A stretch of 40,930 bases of DNA from Polynucleobacter sp. Lineage in GTDB: Bacteria; Pseudomonadota; Gammaproteobacteria; Burkholderiales; Burkholderiaceae. Within the stretch, counting starts at the first letter, position 1; every line of letters begins with the position of its first letter. The stretch is taken from positions 1 through 40,930 of the forward strand of contig JALQYK010000016.1 in NCBI GenBank assembly GCA_023254115.1, given 5' to 3'. Below the pieces are notes generated by a model. It did not search any database. It had not been told where the DNA came from and saw only the letters and a list, made by a program, of their open reading frames with translations. The position numbers and the translations under genes were made by a program. Positions 30,549-40,037 of the stretch are shown piece after piece.

Positions 30549-31805
30549 CTATCTTAATGCCAGCGCTTGTAGATGAGCAATGCGCAGCGGCGCTGGCGGA
30601 TGTGAGTCATAGAACTTGGAGTAGAGCGGATCAGGCGTTAGGGTGGCCGCATTATCTTGGTAAAGCTTGACTAAGGCTGTGATCAAGTCTTTTGCTGATG
30701 ATTTTTCAGCAGCAAAAGCATCAGCTTCGTATTCATGTTTACGTGACCCCATGCTGTTAATGGGGGTTAAGAAAAAGCCAAATACAGGCATCACCAAACT
30801 AAATAATGCCAACGCTAATCCCGCGTTATAGCCATTTAGATCAGGTGTGACACCTAGGCTTAAATAGAACCAAGCTTTGGTAGATATCCAGCCCAATAAG
30901 CCCAAGACCAAAAAGCTAAGAGCAAATGATTGGATGAGACGCTTACGTATGTGTTGACGTTTGAAGTGGCCCAATTCATGAGCAAGCACAGCCTCAATTT
31001 CTTCAGGGTTCAAGCGTTCAATCAAAGTGTCAAAAAACACAATTCGTTTGGCTTTGCCCATGCCAGTAAAGTAGGCGTTGCCATGAGCACTGCGTTTGCT
31101 GCCATCCATAATGAAAAGGCCCTGACTGGTGAAGTCGCAACGCTTAAGCAACTCTTCGATACGATCTTTTAGTGGACCATCTTCAAGAGGTTTAAATTTA
31201 TTAAATAGTGGGGCGATAAAGGTTGGAAAGAGCCACAGCATCAGGGCGTTAAAGCCTACCCATACAAACCAAGTCCATACCCACCAATATTCACCAGCTT
31301 CAGCCATTAAAGTTAGAACAACCCAAAGAAGTGGCAAGCCAATTGCAAGACCTAGCAAGATGCCCTTGATTAAATCTGTAAAAAATAGGGCGGGAGTCAT
31401 GCGATTAAAGCCAAATTTCTCCTCGATGGTGAATTGGCGATACCAGGAAAATGGTAAATCAATGATGCCTGTGATCAAGCTGATTGAAATCAGTAAAGAA
31501 ATTTGTTGAAGAGTGCCAGGCCCAAGTAACTCTAAGGTGAGGTCATGAACATACTGCAGGCCACCCAATAATGTAAAACCAATCAAAATAGCAGCAGATA
31601 GAGCGATTTCAAATAAGCCCAAACGTAATTTAGCCATCGTGTAGTCAGCGGCTTTATGATGCTCGGGTAATGAGATTTTGCTGGCAAAATCAGCGGGAAC
31701 TTGGTGGCGGTGCTCTGCAATATGCCGAATATGTCGCCCTGCTAAGTAATAGCGGGTGCCAACACTCAAAACCAGGCCTAAGATAAACAAAAAAGTAAAT
31801 GTCAT
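30549..31805 (-). CDS. M48 family (Ste24/CAAX protease-like) metalloprotease
   Basis: [13 protein letters not shown] (HEXXH); [16 protein letters not shown]; 8-ish TM segments. Confidence 0.93.
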   Translation of the reverse strand: MTFTFLFILGLVLSVGTRYYLAGRHIRHIAEHRHQVPADFASKISLPEHHKAADYTMAKLRLGLFEIALSAAILIGFTLLGGLQYVHDLTLELLGPGTLQQISLLISISLITGIIDLPFSWYRQFTIEEKFGFNRMTPALFFTDLIKGILLGLAIGLPLLWVVLTLMAEAGEYWWVWTWFVWVGFNALMLWLFPTFIAPLFNKFKPLEDGPLKDRIEELLKRCDFTSQGLFIMDGSKRSAHGNAYFTGMGKAKRIVFFDTLIERLNPEEIEAVLAHELGHFKRQHIRKRLIQSFALSFLVLGLLGWISTKAWFYLSLGVTPDLNGYNAGLALALFSLVMPVFGFFLTPINSMGSRKHEYEADAFAAEKSSAKDLITALVKLYQDNAATLTPDPLYSKFYDSHPPAPLRIAHLQALALR

Positions 31806-31817
31806 GAGAAGATTATA
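31806..31817 (-). promoter_or_regulatory. Leaderless-type -10 for the M48 protease: TATAAT-6nt-ATG
   Basis: Minus strand CCC-TATAAT-CTTCTC-ATG within the 15-bp divergent spacer. Confidence 0.6.
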
Positions 31818-31820
31818 GGG

Positions 31821-32405
31821 ATGAGTACAACAAGAAAGAATGACCGTTTAGTTTGGGTGGATATGGAGATGTCTGGTTTACAGCCAGAAACCGACCGAAT
31901 TCTCGAAATTGCCATGATTGTGACAGATGGTGACCTCAACATCATAGCGGAAGGCCCTGTATTGGTGGTGCATCAAGAAGACGCGGTCTTAGATCGCATG
32001 GATGCCTGGAATAAGGGAACTCACGGCAAATCTGGGTTGATTGATAAGGTTAAAGCTTCTACCCTCAGTGAGGCAGAAGTTGAGGCTCAGTGTTTGGCTT
32101 TCTTAAAACAGCATGTCAAGGCGAGTATTTCTCCGATGTGTGGCAATACCATCCATCAGGATCGTCGTTTTATGAACCGTTACATGCCTAAATTAGAGGC
32201 TTACTTTCATTACCGTAACATTGACGTATCAACCATCAAAGAATTATGTAAACGCTGGCAACCTGAAGTGGCTAAGGGTTTTACTAAGAAACAGGCTCAT
32301 ACGGCTTTGGCAGACATTATTGAGTCTGTGGAAGAGTTGCGCTACTACCGCGAAAAATTATTTATTCCAACAGTAGGTGATGAACCTATTGCTGAGGGCA
32401 ACTAA
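31821..32405 (+). CDS. orn: Oligoribonuclease
   Basis: [54 protein letters not shown]. Confidence 0.97.
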   Translation: MSTTRKNDRLVWVDMEMSGLQPETDRILEIAMIVTDGDLNIIAEGPVLVVHQEDAVLDRMDAWNKGTHGKSGLIDKVKASTLSEAEVEAQCLAFLKQHVKASISPMCGNTIHQDRRFMNRYMPKLEAYFHYRNIDVSTIKELCKRWQPEVAKGFTKKQAHTALADIIESVEELRYYREKLFIPTVGDEPIAEGN

Positions 32406-33286
32406 TGTTTTTCAGAATTGCATCCATCATCACGCCGGTTGTGTTGATTATTTTTGCCGGTTGGGTGTATGGTCGCAGAGCACACCCAGACATGTCGGGG
32501 ATTAATAAGGCAACATTGGATGTGATTGCCCCAATGTTGGTGGTCTCTGCGTTTGTGAGTAAAGATTTTGAGTTATTAGAGCAGTGGAACTTATTGTTGT
32601 GTGGTGTGGCCATTGTTCTAGGTTCTGGCATCCTGGCTTGGCCAATCGCCAGATTATCTGGCATGGATCCCAAGACTTTTGTTCCGCCCATGATGTTTAA
32701 CAACTGCGGCAACATGGGTTTGCCTTTAGCCGTCTTTGCCTTTGGCACAGTTGGTTTGGCACCTGCGGTGGCTTTGTTTGCGGTATCAAATTTGATGCAT
32801 TTCACATTGGGTGTGAAGTTGGTTAACCCCAAAGCATCAGTGAAGGGTGTATTTGCTAATCCAATGGTGATTGCAACCATACTGGGCGTGTTCTTATCCA
32901 CGACCAAGCATCTTTACACCTTACCTGAGCCTCTGTATCAATCAATCAAATTATTAGGTGATGCCACAGTACCTTTGATGTTGTTCTCATTGGGTGTGCG
33001 CATGAAAGATGCCAATCTTAAGCATTGGCGTGAGGGCTTCTTGGGTGCAGCTATCTGTCCGATTGCTGGTTTAGTGGTGGCGCTATTAATCTCACCATTC
33101 ATACCCATGACAGATTTGCAAAGAGGGCTCCTATTTGTGTTTGCCAGCTTGCCCCCTGCAGTACTTAACTTCTTGGTGGCTGATCGCAACAAACAAGATC
33201 CAGAGCTTGTGGCATCAATCGTGCTACTAGGCAACCTCTCTGCCATGATCTTTGTCCCAATTGGACTTTATTTAGGGTTGAAGTGA
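32405..33286 (+). CDS. AEC (auxin efflux carrier) family transporter
   Basis: 10-TM-like hydrophobic protein; PMMFNNCGNMGLPLAVFAFG. Confidence 0.85.
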   Translation: MFFRIASIITPVVLIIFAGWVYGRRAHPDMSGINKATLDVIAPMLVVSAFVSKDFELLEQWNLLLCGVAIVLGSGILAWPIARLSGMDPKTFVPPMMFNNCGNMGLPLAVFAFGTVGLAPAVALFAVSNLMHFTLGVKLVNPKASVKGVFANPMVIATILGVFLSTTKHLYTLPEPLYQSIKLLGDATVPLMLFSLGVRMKDANLKHWREGFLGAAICPIAGLVVALLISPFIPMTDLQRGLLFVFASLPPAVLNFLVADRNKQDPELVASIVLLGNLSAMIFVPIGLYLGLK

Positions 33287-33516
33287 TGAATAAAGTGTCT
33301 GTCACTTGTCGAATAGATATTAAGACTAAGAAAAAAGCCTCAAAAACATTTGAGGCTATGGATCTAAGCACATCGAAAGCTATTGAGTATTTTTTGAGAG
33401 AAATTGCTTTGACCGGTCAAATCCCATTTGATATCAGACGACCAAACTTAAAGACTATTTCCGCCATCAATGAGCTTGAGGGTAGGGCAGCAAAACTATT
33501 TCACCCTAATCGCTGA
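33286..33516 (+). CDS. RelB/DinJ family antitoxin-like protein, no adjacent toxin
   Basis: VSVTCRIDIKTKKKASKTFEAMDLSTSKAIEYFLREIALTGQIPFDIRRPNLKTISAINE: RHH N-domain and PF-x-RxPN-x-xT-x-xAI motif typical of RelB/DinJ. Confidence 0.8.
   Translation: MNKVSVTCRIDIKTKKKASKTFEAMDLSTSKAIEYFLREIALTGQIPFDIRRPNLKTISAINELEGRAAKLFHPNR
33331..33357 (-). terminator. Intrinsic terminator for mog located inside the antitoxin CDS
   Basis: Minus strand AGCCTCAAA-TGTT-TTTGAGGCT followed by TTTTTCTT. Confidence 0.8.
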
Positions 33517-34134
33517 CTTTGGCCTAAATGCCTTGATCACAGTTTCATTGGTTTCAACATAAGGTCCACCAATTAAATCGATGCAGTAGGGTACTGCTGC
33601 AAAAATTCCAGGAACGATTGATTTGCCATCAGCATCTTTTAATCCTTCAAGGGTTTCTTGGATGGCTTTGGGTTGGCCCGGTAAATTAATGATTAGGGCA
33701 GCATGGTCATCGATTTCACGCAAGGCTGCTACCTGGCGAGACAAAATAGCCGTAGGAACAAATTTAAGGCTGATTTGGCGCATTTGTTCGGCAAAGCCTG
33801 GCATTTCCCTTGTGGCGATCGCTAAAGTCGCCTCTGGCGTTACATCGCGTCTTGAAGGGCCTGTGCCACCTGTGGTGAGTACTAGGTCGCAGCCAACGTC
33901 GTCAATTAACTCCACAATCGTTTTAGAGATCAACTCTTTTTCATCAGGAATCAGGCGAGACTCCATATGCCATGGTGAGCTTAAGGCTTTACCAAACCAT
34001 GTTTGAAGTGCTGGAATCCCCTCGTCTTGGTAAACCCCGCTGCTTGCTCTGTCAGAAATTGATACCAAACCAATCCAAATTTCATCTGGATGGCTACGTT
34101 TTGTGTTTTTAGTATTTGTATTTTTTGCACTCAT
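33496..34134 (-). CDS. mog: Molybdopterin adenylyltransferase
   Basis: IGLVSISDRASSGVYQDEGIPALQTW; CDLVLTTGGTGPSRRDVTPEAT. Confidence 0.94.
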   Translation of the reverse strand: MSAKNTNTKNTKRSHPDEIWIGLVSISDRASSGVYQDEGIPALQTWFGKALSSPWHMESRLIPDEKELISKTIVELIDDVGCDLVLTTGGTGPSRRDVTPEATLAIATREMPGFAEQMRQISLKFVPTAILSRQVAALREIDDHAALIINLPGQPKAIQETLEGLKDADGKSIVPGIFAAVPYCIDLIGGPYVETNETVIKAFRPKSAIRVK

Positions 34135-34140
34135 TCTGTA

Positions 34141-34154
34141 ATTCTAGCTATGAT
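34141..34154. promoter_or_regulatory. Divergent leaderless-type -10 pair for mog (-) and pmbA (+)
   Basis: Minus TAGAAT (34146-34141) then 6 nt to the mog ATG; plus TATGAT (34149-34154) then 6 nt to the pmbA ATG. Confidence 0.6.
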
Positions 34155-34160
34155 TGCGGA

Positions 34161-35513
34161 ATGTTTTCACATACACCCGAACAATTACAAGAATTAGTAT
34201 CTTTTTTATTGACCGAAGCCAAGGCTTTGGGCGCCACAGACGCTGCTGCAGAGCTATCTGAAGGCAGTGGATTATCGGTATCGGTGCGTAAAGGCGATAT
34301 TGAGACCATTGAGCAAAATTTAGATAAGCAGGCGGGCGTGACAGTCTTTATTGGGCAAAGACGTGGCAATGCAGGTACCAGCGATTTTTCAAAAGAATCT
34401 CTAAAAGCCAGTGTTAGAGCGGCATTTCATATTGCTCAACACACGGCTGAAGATGACTGTGCTGGTTTGGCTGAGGCAGATCTATTAGAAAAAAATCCTA
34501 AGGATTTGGATTTGTATCATCCTTGGCACATCAATACTGCCCAAGCAGTTGAAATTGCAAGAGATGCTGAGCGTGGTGCATTTGCAGTGAGCAAAAATAT
34601 CACCAACAGTGATGGTGCGAGTGTCTCTGCTCAGCAATCTCATTTCATGTTGGGAACAACTAATGGTTTCATGGGCGGCTATGCCATCTCTCGCCATTAC
34701 ATCTCTTGTACCCCCATTGCGAGCGCATCGACCAAACAGGGCGCTGCCATGCAACGTGATGATTGGCACACCACATCCCGTGTGCCTGAGGAATTAGCAA
34801 GGCCCCAAGATGTTGGTGCTTATGCGGCAAAGAGAGCTTTAGCCAGATTAGGGGCTAGATCGATTTCAACGCGTCATTGCCCGGTTCTTTTTGAGGCTCC
34901 TTTAGCGGTTGGTTTGTTGGGTGCTTATGTGCAGGCAACCTCAGGTGGTGCTTTATACAGAAAATCTAGTTTTTTACTGGATAGTTTAGGTGCGCAGGTA
35001 TTTCCAAAGCATTTAGATTTGCTCGAAGAGCCACACTTGCCTCGTTTAACTGGTAGCGCACCGTTTGACGAAGAGGGAGTAAGAACACGTTCCCGCAAGG
35101 TCGTTGATGCAGGGGTGGTGCAAGGTTACTTCTTGTCGACTTACTCTGCTAGAAAATTAGGTATGCAAACCACAGGCAATGCTGGTGGTTCGCATCAATT
35201 GCAACTCAAGAGTCGTTTAACTAAGAGATCTGATGATTTGCCTGCCATGTTGAAAAAAATGGGCACAGGACTCTTGGTGACGGATTTAATGGGGCAAGGC
35301 GTTAACTATGTGAATGGTGATTATTCTCGTGGTGCTTTTGGCTACTGGGTTGAGAATGGTGTGATTGTTCATCCCGTTGAGGAAATCACGATTGCTGGAA
35401 ATTTAAAAGAAATGTTCAAGCAAATTGTGGCGATTGGTTCTGACACCATTGTGAGAGGAACCAAAGAAACAGGTTCCATCTTGATTGAGAACATGACTGT
35501 AGGCGGTCGTTAA
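34161..35513 (+). CDS. pmbA: Metalloprotease PmbA/TldE
   Basis: SVRKGDIETIEQNLDKQAGVTVFIGQRRGNAGTSDFSKESLKASVRAA; C-terminal GTKETGSILIENMTVGG. Confidence 0.93.
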   Translation: MFSHTPEQLQELVSFLLTEAKALGATDAAAELSEGSGLSVSVRKGDIETIEQNLDKQAGVTVFIGQRRGNAGTSDFSKESLKASVRAAFHIAQHTAEDDCAGLAEADLLEKNPKDLDLYHPWHINTAQAVEIARDAERGAFAVSKNITNSDGASVSAQQSHFMLGTTNGFMGGYAISRHYISCTPIASASTKQGAAMQRDDWHTTSRVPEELARPQDVGAYAAKRALARLGARSISTRHCPVLFEAPLAVGLLGAYVQATSGGALYRKSSFLLDSLGAQVFPKHLDLLEEPHLPRLTGSAPFDEEGVRTRSRKVVDAGVVQGYFLSTYSARKLGMQTTGNAGGSHQLQLKSRLTKRSDDLPAMLKKMGTGLLVTDLMGQGVNYVNGDYSRGAFGYWVENGVIVHPVEEITIAGNLKEMFKQIVAIGSDTIVRGTKETGSILIENMTVGGR

Positions 35514-35525
35514 GTAGTTTGCAAA

Positions 35526-36077
35526 ATGAAACAAGTATTACGACAAGCTATTTACCTAGCGCACGGTATTGATAACATCACCAATCTCTTTGCATCTTTT
35601 GCAAAGTGGGCTTTGGTTCTATCTTGCTTGATCAGTGCTATGAATGCATTTGTTAGGTACGTCTTTGATTACAGCTCGAATTCTTGGTTAGAGATTCAAT
35701 GGTATCTATTTGCAGCAGCTGTGATGTTAGGCGCAGCCCAAGTGCTGAGAGTCAATGAGCATGTGCGCGTTGACATTATTTATGGAAAGTTATCTAGCAA
35801 AGCCAGGATCTATATTGATCTACTGGGCTTATTGTTATTTCTGTTGCCTGCCATGATTTATTTTGCATACCTTGCTTGGCCATTATTTCTTGGTATGTAT
35901 TACTCAGGCGAAATGTCGAGTAATGCGGGCGGACTAATCCGTTGGCCAGCGATGTTGATGTTGCCCGCAGGATTTTTCTTGGTCACCATGCAAGGCTTAT
36001 CAGAAATCATTAAACGACTTGCATGGTTAGCTCATGTCTATGAGATGGACTTTCATTATGAAAGGCCATTGCAATGA
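35526..36077 (+). CDS. TRAP transporter small permease (DctQ-like)
   Basis: Four TM segments, upstream of the DctM gene; WLEIQWYLFAAAVMLGAAQVLRVNEHVRVDI. Confidence 0.88.
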   Translation: MKQVLRQAIYLAHGIDNITNLFASFAKWALVLSCLISAMNAFVRYVFDYSSNSWLEIQWYLFAAAVMLGAAQVLRVNEHVRVDIIYGKLSSKARIYIDLLGLLLFLLPAMIYFAYLAWPLFLGMYYSGEMSSNAGGLIRWPAMLMLPAGFFLVTMQGLSEIIKRLAWLAHVYEMDFHYERPLQ

Positions 36078-37567
36078 GTATGGAAAATTTTGCGCCTCTG
36101 ATGTTCTTGGGTTTGATACTCATCATGTTGATGGGTTTCCCTGTGGCGTTCTCTTTGGCCGCATTGGGCTTGATCTGTGGTTTCTTTGCCGTTGCTCAGG
36201 GCTGGTTCCCAATTAGCTTCATGTCTAATTTGCCATTAAATATTTTTGGCATTTTGTCGAATGACCTTTTGTTGGCAATTCCATTTTTTACATTAATGGG
36301 TGCTATCTTAGAAAAATGCGGCTTAGCTGAAGACATGCTGGAGTCGATGGGGCAGTTGTTTGGCTCTGTTCGTGGTGGCTTGGGTTATTCAGTGATCATT
36401 GTGGGCTTCATCTTGGGTGCAATCACAGGTACTGTGGCAGGCCAAGTGATTGCCATGGCAATGATTTCTTTGCCTGTGATGATGCGCTATGGGTACAACA
36501 TGCGTTACACCACCGGTGTACTCGCAGCCTCTGGAACAATCACGCAGTTAGTGCCGCCTTCATTGGTCTTGGTGGTGATGGCAGATCAGTTGGGTCGATC
36601 AGTAGGAGATATGTATAAGGGTGCTTGGGGCCCATCGATCCTACAAGTATGTTTATTTGTACTTTATACATTCTTGCTCTCGCGTATTCGACCTGGTGAT
36701 CTGCCAGCGATTCCTAAAGAGGCACGCACCCTCACGGGTTGGAAATTGTGGCGTACTTGCTTGCGAGGCATTATTCCTTCAGCTATTTTGATTTTTGCTG
36801 TTTTAGGCAGTATGGGTGGTTTGCCTGGCATCAATGTCGCGATTGCAACTCCAACTGAAGCAGGTGCGATGGGTGCCTTAGGTGCTTTTGTTCTGGCAGC
36901 AATACATGGGCGCCTCAATTGGCAAATCATCAAAGAAGGTATGACCAACACCATGCGTATTACTGCCATGGTGGTATTTATTCTGATTGGTTCGCGAGTT
37001 TTCTCACTGGTCTTCCAAGGGGTGGATGGTGGTGTTTGGATTGAGGGGATGCTCTCTAATCTGCCAGGTGGTCAGGTTGGTTTCTTGCTTGCGGTTAATG
37101 CATTTGTTTTCTTCTTGGCATTTTTCTTAGATTTCTTTGAGATAGCCTTCATCATCTTGCCTATGTTGGCGCCTGTTGCTGAGAAGATGGGTATTGATAT
37201 GGTTTGGTTTGGCGTGCTTCTCTGCGTGAATATGCAAACCAGTTTTATGCATCCACCATTTGGTTTCGCGCTCTTCTACTTGAGAGGCATATCAGATACC
37301 CTATTTAAGGGTAAATCAATCCCTAGAAAAATTGAATCAAGAGATATTTATTTAGGATCAATTCCTTGGGTGATTTTGCAATTACTGTTGGTTGTGATTG
37401 TGATTTTCTTCCCTCAAACAGTCACCATATTCTTGGATAAAAAAGAAGTTGTCGATCTAAATCAAATCAAGATTGAGATTGCACCAGAAGATGTTTTACA
37501 GGCGCCTCAATTGGATGATCAAAAAATGATGGATGATTTATTTAAAGTCACTCCAAGTAAAGAGTAA
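36074..37567 (+). CDS. TRAP transporter large permease (DctM-like)
   Basis: FTLMGAILEKCGLAEDMLE; FILGAITGTVAGQVIAMAMISLPVMMRYGYN; HPPFGFALFYLRG. Confidence 0.92.
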   Translation: MSMENFAPLMFLGLILIMLMGFPVAFSLAALGLICGFFAVAQGWFPISFMSNLPLNIFGILSNDLLLAIPFFTLMGAILEKCGLAEDMLESMGQLFGSVRGGLGYSVIIVGFILGAITGTVAGQVIAMAMISLPVMMRYGYNMRYTTGVLAASGTITQLVPPSLVLVVMADQLGRSVGDMYKGAWGPSILQVCLFVLYTFLLSRIRPGDLPAIPKEARTLTGWKLWRTCLRGIIPSAILIFAVLGSMGGLPGINVAIATPTEAGAMGALGAFVLAAIHGRLNWQIIKEGMTNTMRITAMVVFILIGSRVFSLVFQGVDGGVWIEGMLSNLPGGQVGFLLAVNAFVFFLAFFLDFFEIAFIILPMLAPVAEKMGIDMVWFGVLLCVNMQTSFMHPPFGFALFYLRGISDTLFKGKSIPRKIESRDIYLGSIPWVILQLLLVVIVIFFPQTVTIFLDKKEVVDLNQIKIEIAPEDVLQAPQLDDQKMMDDLFKVTPSKE

Positions 37568-37582
37568 CAATCTCTAGATAAT

Positions 37583-37610
37583 AAAAAACCAGCCGAGGCT
37601 GGTTTTTTAT
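37583..37610. terminator. Bidirectional intrinsic terminator
   Basis: AAAAAACCAGCC-GA-GGCTGGTTTTTT between convergent TRAP permease and TRAP SBP genes. Confidence 0.93.
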
Positions 37611-37656
37611 TGAGGGGTATCAATTAATTGGAGCCTCAATCGCTCAAATTACAGTT

Positions 37657-38739
37657 TTATAATTTTTGTGATTGCATGAAATTATCAAAGCTCATTTCTG
37701 AGAAGCGGAACCATAAGTTTTGATCGCGACGGAAGTTGCTAAAGTCTGCGTAGATCTTTTTCCAGCGTGGGTTCTTGTTGCTGAGCTCTGCATAGTAATC
37801 TTGAGAAACCTTGAAAGCTGCATCCATCACTGGTTTTGGTAAGCGATGTAAACGAACACCGTTAGCAACTAGTTCGCGAAGAGCGCTTGGGTTACGAGCA
37901 TCGTATCTAGCCATCACTTGAGTGTGTGCGTAATTGGCAGCCGTATCTAAAATTGCCTTGTACTCAGTCGAGAGGCTTTGATAGGCTTTGCTGTTTACGT
38001 ACAAGCTAAGTTGCGCGCCACCTTCCCAGAAGGCAGGGTAGTAGTAATTCTTTGCCACTTTATAAAGACCAAGCTTAAGGTCATCATAAGGGCCAATCCA
38101 CTCGGCTGCATCAATCGTACCTTTTTCAAGGGATTGATAGATTTCGCCAGCGGGTAAATTTTGTGGCACAACACCTAGTTGTTCCAAAATTTTTCCACCA
38201 AATCCGCCCACGCGGAATTTCAGACCCTTTAGGTCTTCAAGACCTTTCACTTCTTTTCGGAACCAGCCTCCCATTTGTGCGCCAGAATTGCCTAATGGAA
38301 AGTTCACCACGTTGTAGTTGGCGTAAAACTCGCGAGTTAGCTTAAGGCCGTTGCCGTCAAACATCCAAGCGTTTTGTTGGCGACAGTTAAGACCAAATGG
38401 AATGGCGCAATCAAATGCAAAGGTTTCGTCTTTGCCAAAGAAGTAATAGGCTGCTGTATGAGCGCACTCAACAGTTTCTTGTTGAACCGCATCTAATACG
38501 CCAAACGCAGGGACTAGTTCGCCAGCAGCATGTGTGCTGATGGTGAATTTCCCGCCAGATAACTCTTTTACTTTGGCAGCAAAAATTTCAGAACCGCCAA
38601 AAAGTGTTTCTAATGATTTTGGAAAGCTAGACGCTAAGCGCCATCTAATGGTGGCTCCTTGAGCGTGAACGACTGGTGCTGTACCTGTAGCTAGAATGCC
38701 AGCAAGACCTGTACCTGCAATGAATTTGCGACGATCCAT
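37657..38739 (-). CDS. TRAP transporter substrate-binding protein (DctP family, Tat-like RRKF signal)
   Basis: MDRRKFIAGTGLAGILATG; RWRLASSFPKSLETLFGGSEIFAAKVKELSGGKF; GLKFRVGGFGGKILEQLG. Confidence 0.92.
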   Translation of the reverse strand: MDRRKFIAGTGLAGILATGTAPVVHAQGATIRWRLASSFPKSLETLFGGSEIFAAKVKELSGGKFTISTHAAGELVPAFGVLDAVQQETVECAHTAAYYFFGKDETFAFDCAIPFGLNCRQQNAWMFDGNGLKLTREFYANYNVVNFPLGNSGAQMGGWFRKEVKGLEDLKGLKFRVGGFGGKILEQLGVVPQNLPAGEIYQSLEKGTIDAAEWIGPYDDLKLGLYKVAKNYYYPAFWEGGAQLSLYVNSKAYQSLSTEYKAILDTAANYAHTQVMARYDARNPSALRELVANGVRLHRLPKPVMDAAFKVSQDYYAELSNKNPRWKKIYADFSNFRRDQNLWFRFSEMSFDNFMQSQKL

Positions 38740-38753
38740 GGTTTCTCCGTGTT

Positions 38754-39233
38754 TTAAAGTTTGCTGTTGTAGGTCACAAATGCATAAGCAAGTTGACCAT
38801 TGTTATGTTCTTCTCGAGCAACTTCTTCCCACATCATGTCATCAATATCTGGGAAGAATGCATCACCATCGACTTCCGTATCAACCTCGGTGATGATGAG
38901 TTTGTCGACATAAGCCAAAGCTTCGTCATAAATTTGTGCGCCACCGATGATGAAGGCTTTTTCAACACCTGAGCAAGCATCAATTGCATCTTCTAATGAT
39001 GTAAATGTCTCAGCACCTTCTGCTTTGAATTCTGGATTACGGCTCACCACAATATTGCGACGACCAGGTAGTGGGCGACCTAATGACAACCAAGTATTGC
39101 GTCCCATGATGATGGGGCAACCCAAGGTCGTGTTCTTGAAGTGTTTTAAATCTTCAGGAAGGTGCCAGGGAAGAGTGTTGTTAACGCCAATCACACCATT
39201 TTTTGCGCGCGCAACAATGATTGCTAATTCCAC
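38754..39233 (-). CDS. folA: Dihydrofolate reductase
   Basis: VARAKNGVIGVNNTLPWHLPEDLKHFKNTT; GRNTWLSLGRPLPGRRNIVVSR; GTG start with AAGGAA SD. Confidence 0.97.
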   Translation of the reverse strand: MELAIIVARAKNGVIGVNNTLPWHLPEDLKHFKNTTLGCPIIMGRNTWLSLGRPLPGRRNIVVSRNPEFKAEGAETFTSLEDAIDACSGVEKAFIIGGAQIYDEALAYVDKLIITEVDTEVDGDAFFPDIDDMMWEEVAREEHNNGQLAYAFVTYNSKL

Positions 39234-39242
39234 AGTGATTCC

Positions 39243-40037
39243 TTAAACCGCTACAGGAGCTTTGATAGGGTCGTGGTGTTGGTAACCAACCAGCTCAAAG
39301 TCCTCGTATTCGTAATCAAAAATAGATGCTGGTTTGCGGCGGATGGCTAATTGTGGCAATTGCAATGGTTCACGTGACAGTTGCAAATTCACTTGATCCA
39401 TGTGGTTTGAGTACAAGTGGCAGTCTCCACCTGTCCAAATAAATTCACCAGGTGTTAAGCCTGCTTGCTGGGCAATCATGTGTGTGAGCAACGCGTAGCT
39501 AGCAATATTAAATGGCACGCCTAAGAAAATATCAGCACTGCGCTGATACAGTTGGCAAGACAACTTACCATCAGCCACATAAAACTGAAAGAATGCGTGA
39601 CAGGGTGGTAGTGCCATGCGTGGAATCTCTGCCACGTTCCAGGCAGAGACGATTAGACGACGTGAATCAGGGTTATTTTTAATCTGATCCATTAATTGAC
39701 TAATTTGATCGACGTGTTCGCCATTCGGCGCTGGCCATGAACGCCACTGGTAACCGTAAATGGGACCTAACTCACCATCTTCCTTGGCCCATTCATCCCA
39801 AATACTCACACCACGTTCTTTTAACCAGTTGTTATTGGTGCTGCCTTGCAAAAACCAAAGCAATTCAATAATGATTGATTTGAGATGTAGCTTTTTGGTG
39901 GTAACGACCGGAAAGCCTTGTTGTAGGTCAAAGCGCATTTGATGGCCAAAGACTGAAACAGTACCTGTGCCGGTGCGATCAGATTTATGAGTGCCATTAG
40001 CTAAGACATGGCGCATGAGGTCTAAATATTGCTTCAT
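39243..40037 (-). CDS. thyA: Thymidylate synthase
   Basis: [52 protein letters not shown]. Confidence 0.98.
   Translation of the reverse strand: MKQYLDLMRHVLANGTHKSDRTGTGTVSVFGHQMRFDLQQGFPVVTTKKLHLKSIIIELLWFLQGSTNNNWLKERGVSIWDEWAKEDGELGPIYGYQWRSWPAPNGEHVDQISQLMDQIKNNPDSRRLIVSAWNVAEIPRMALPPCHAFFQFYVADGKLSCQLYQRSADIFLGVPFNIASYALLTHMIAQQAGLTPGEFIWTGGDCHLYSNHMDQVNLQLSREPLQLPQLAIRRKPASIFDYEYEDFELVGYQHHDPIKAPVAV

Noticed and set aside
33286-33516. Complete toxin-antitoxin module
   Set aside because: No toxin-like ORF next to the antitoxin on either strand; the neighbours are clearly an AEC transporter and mog
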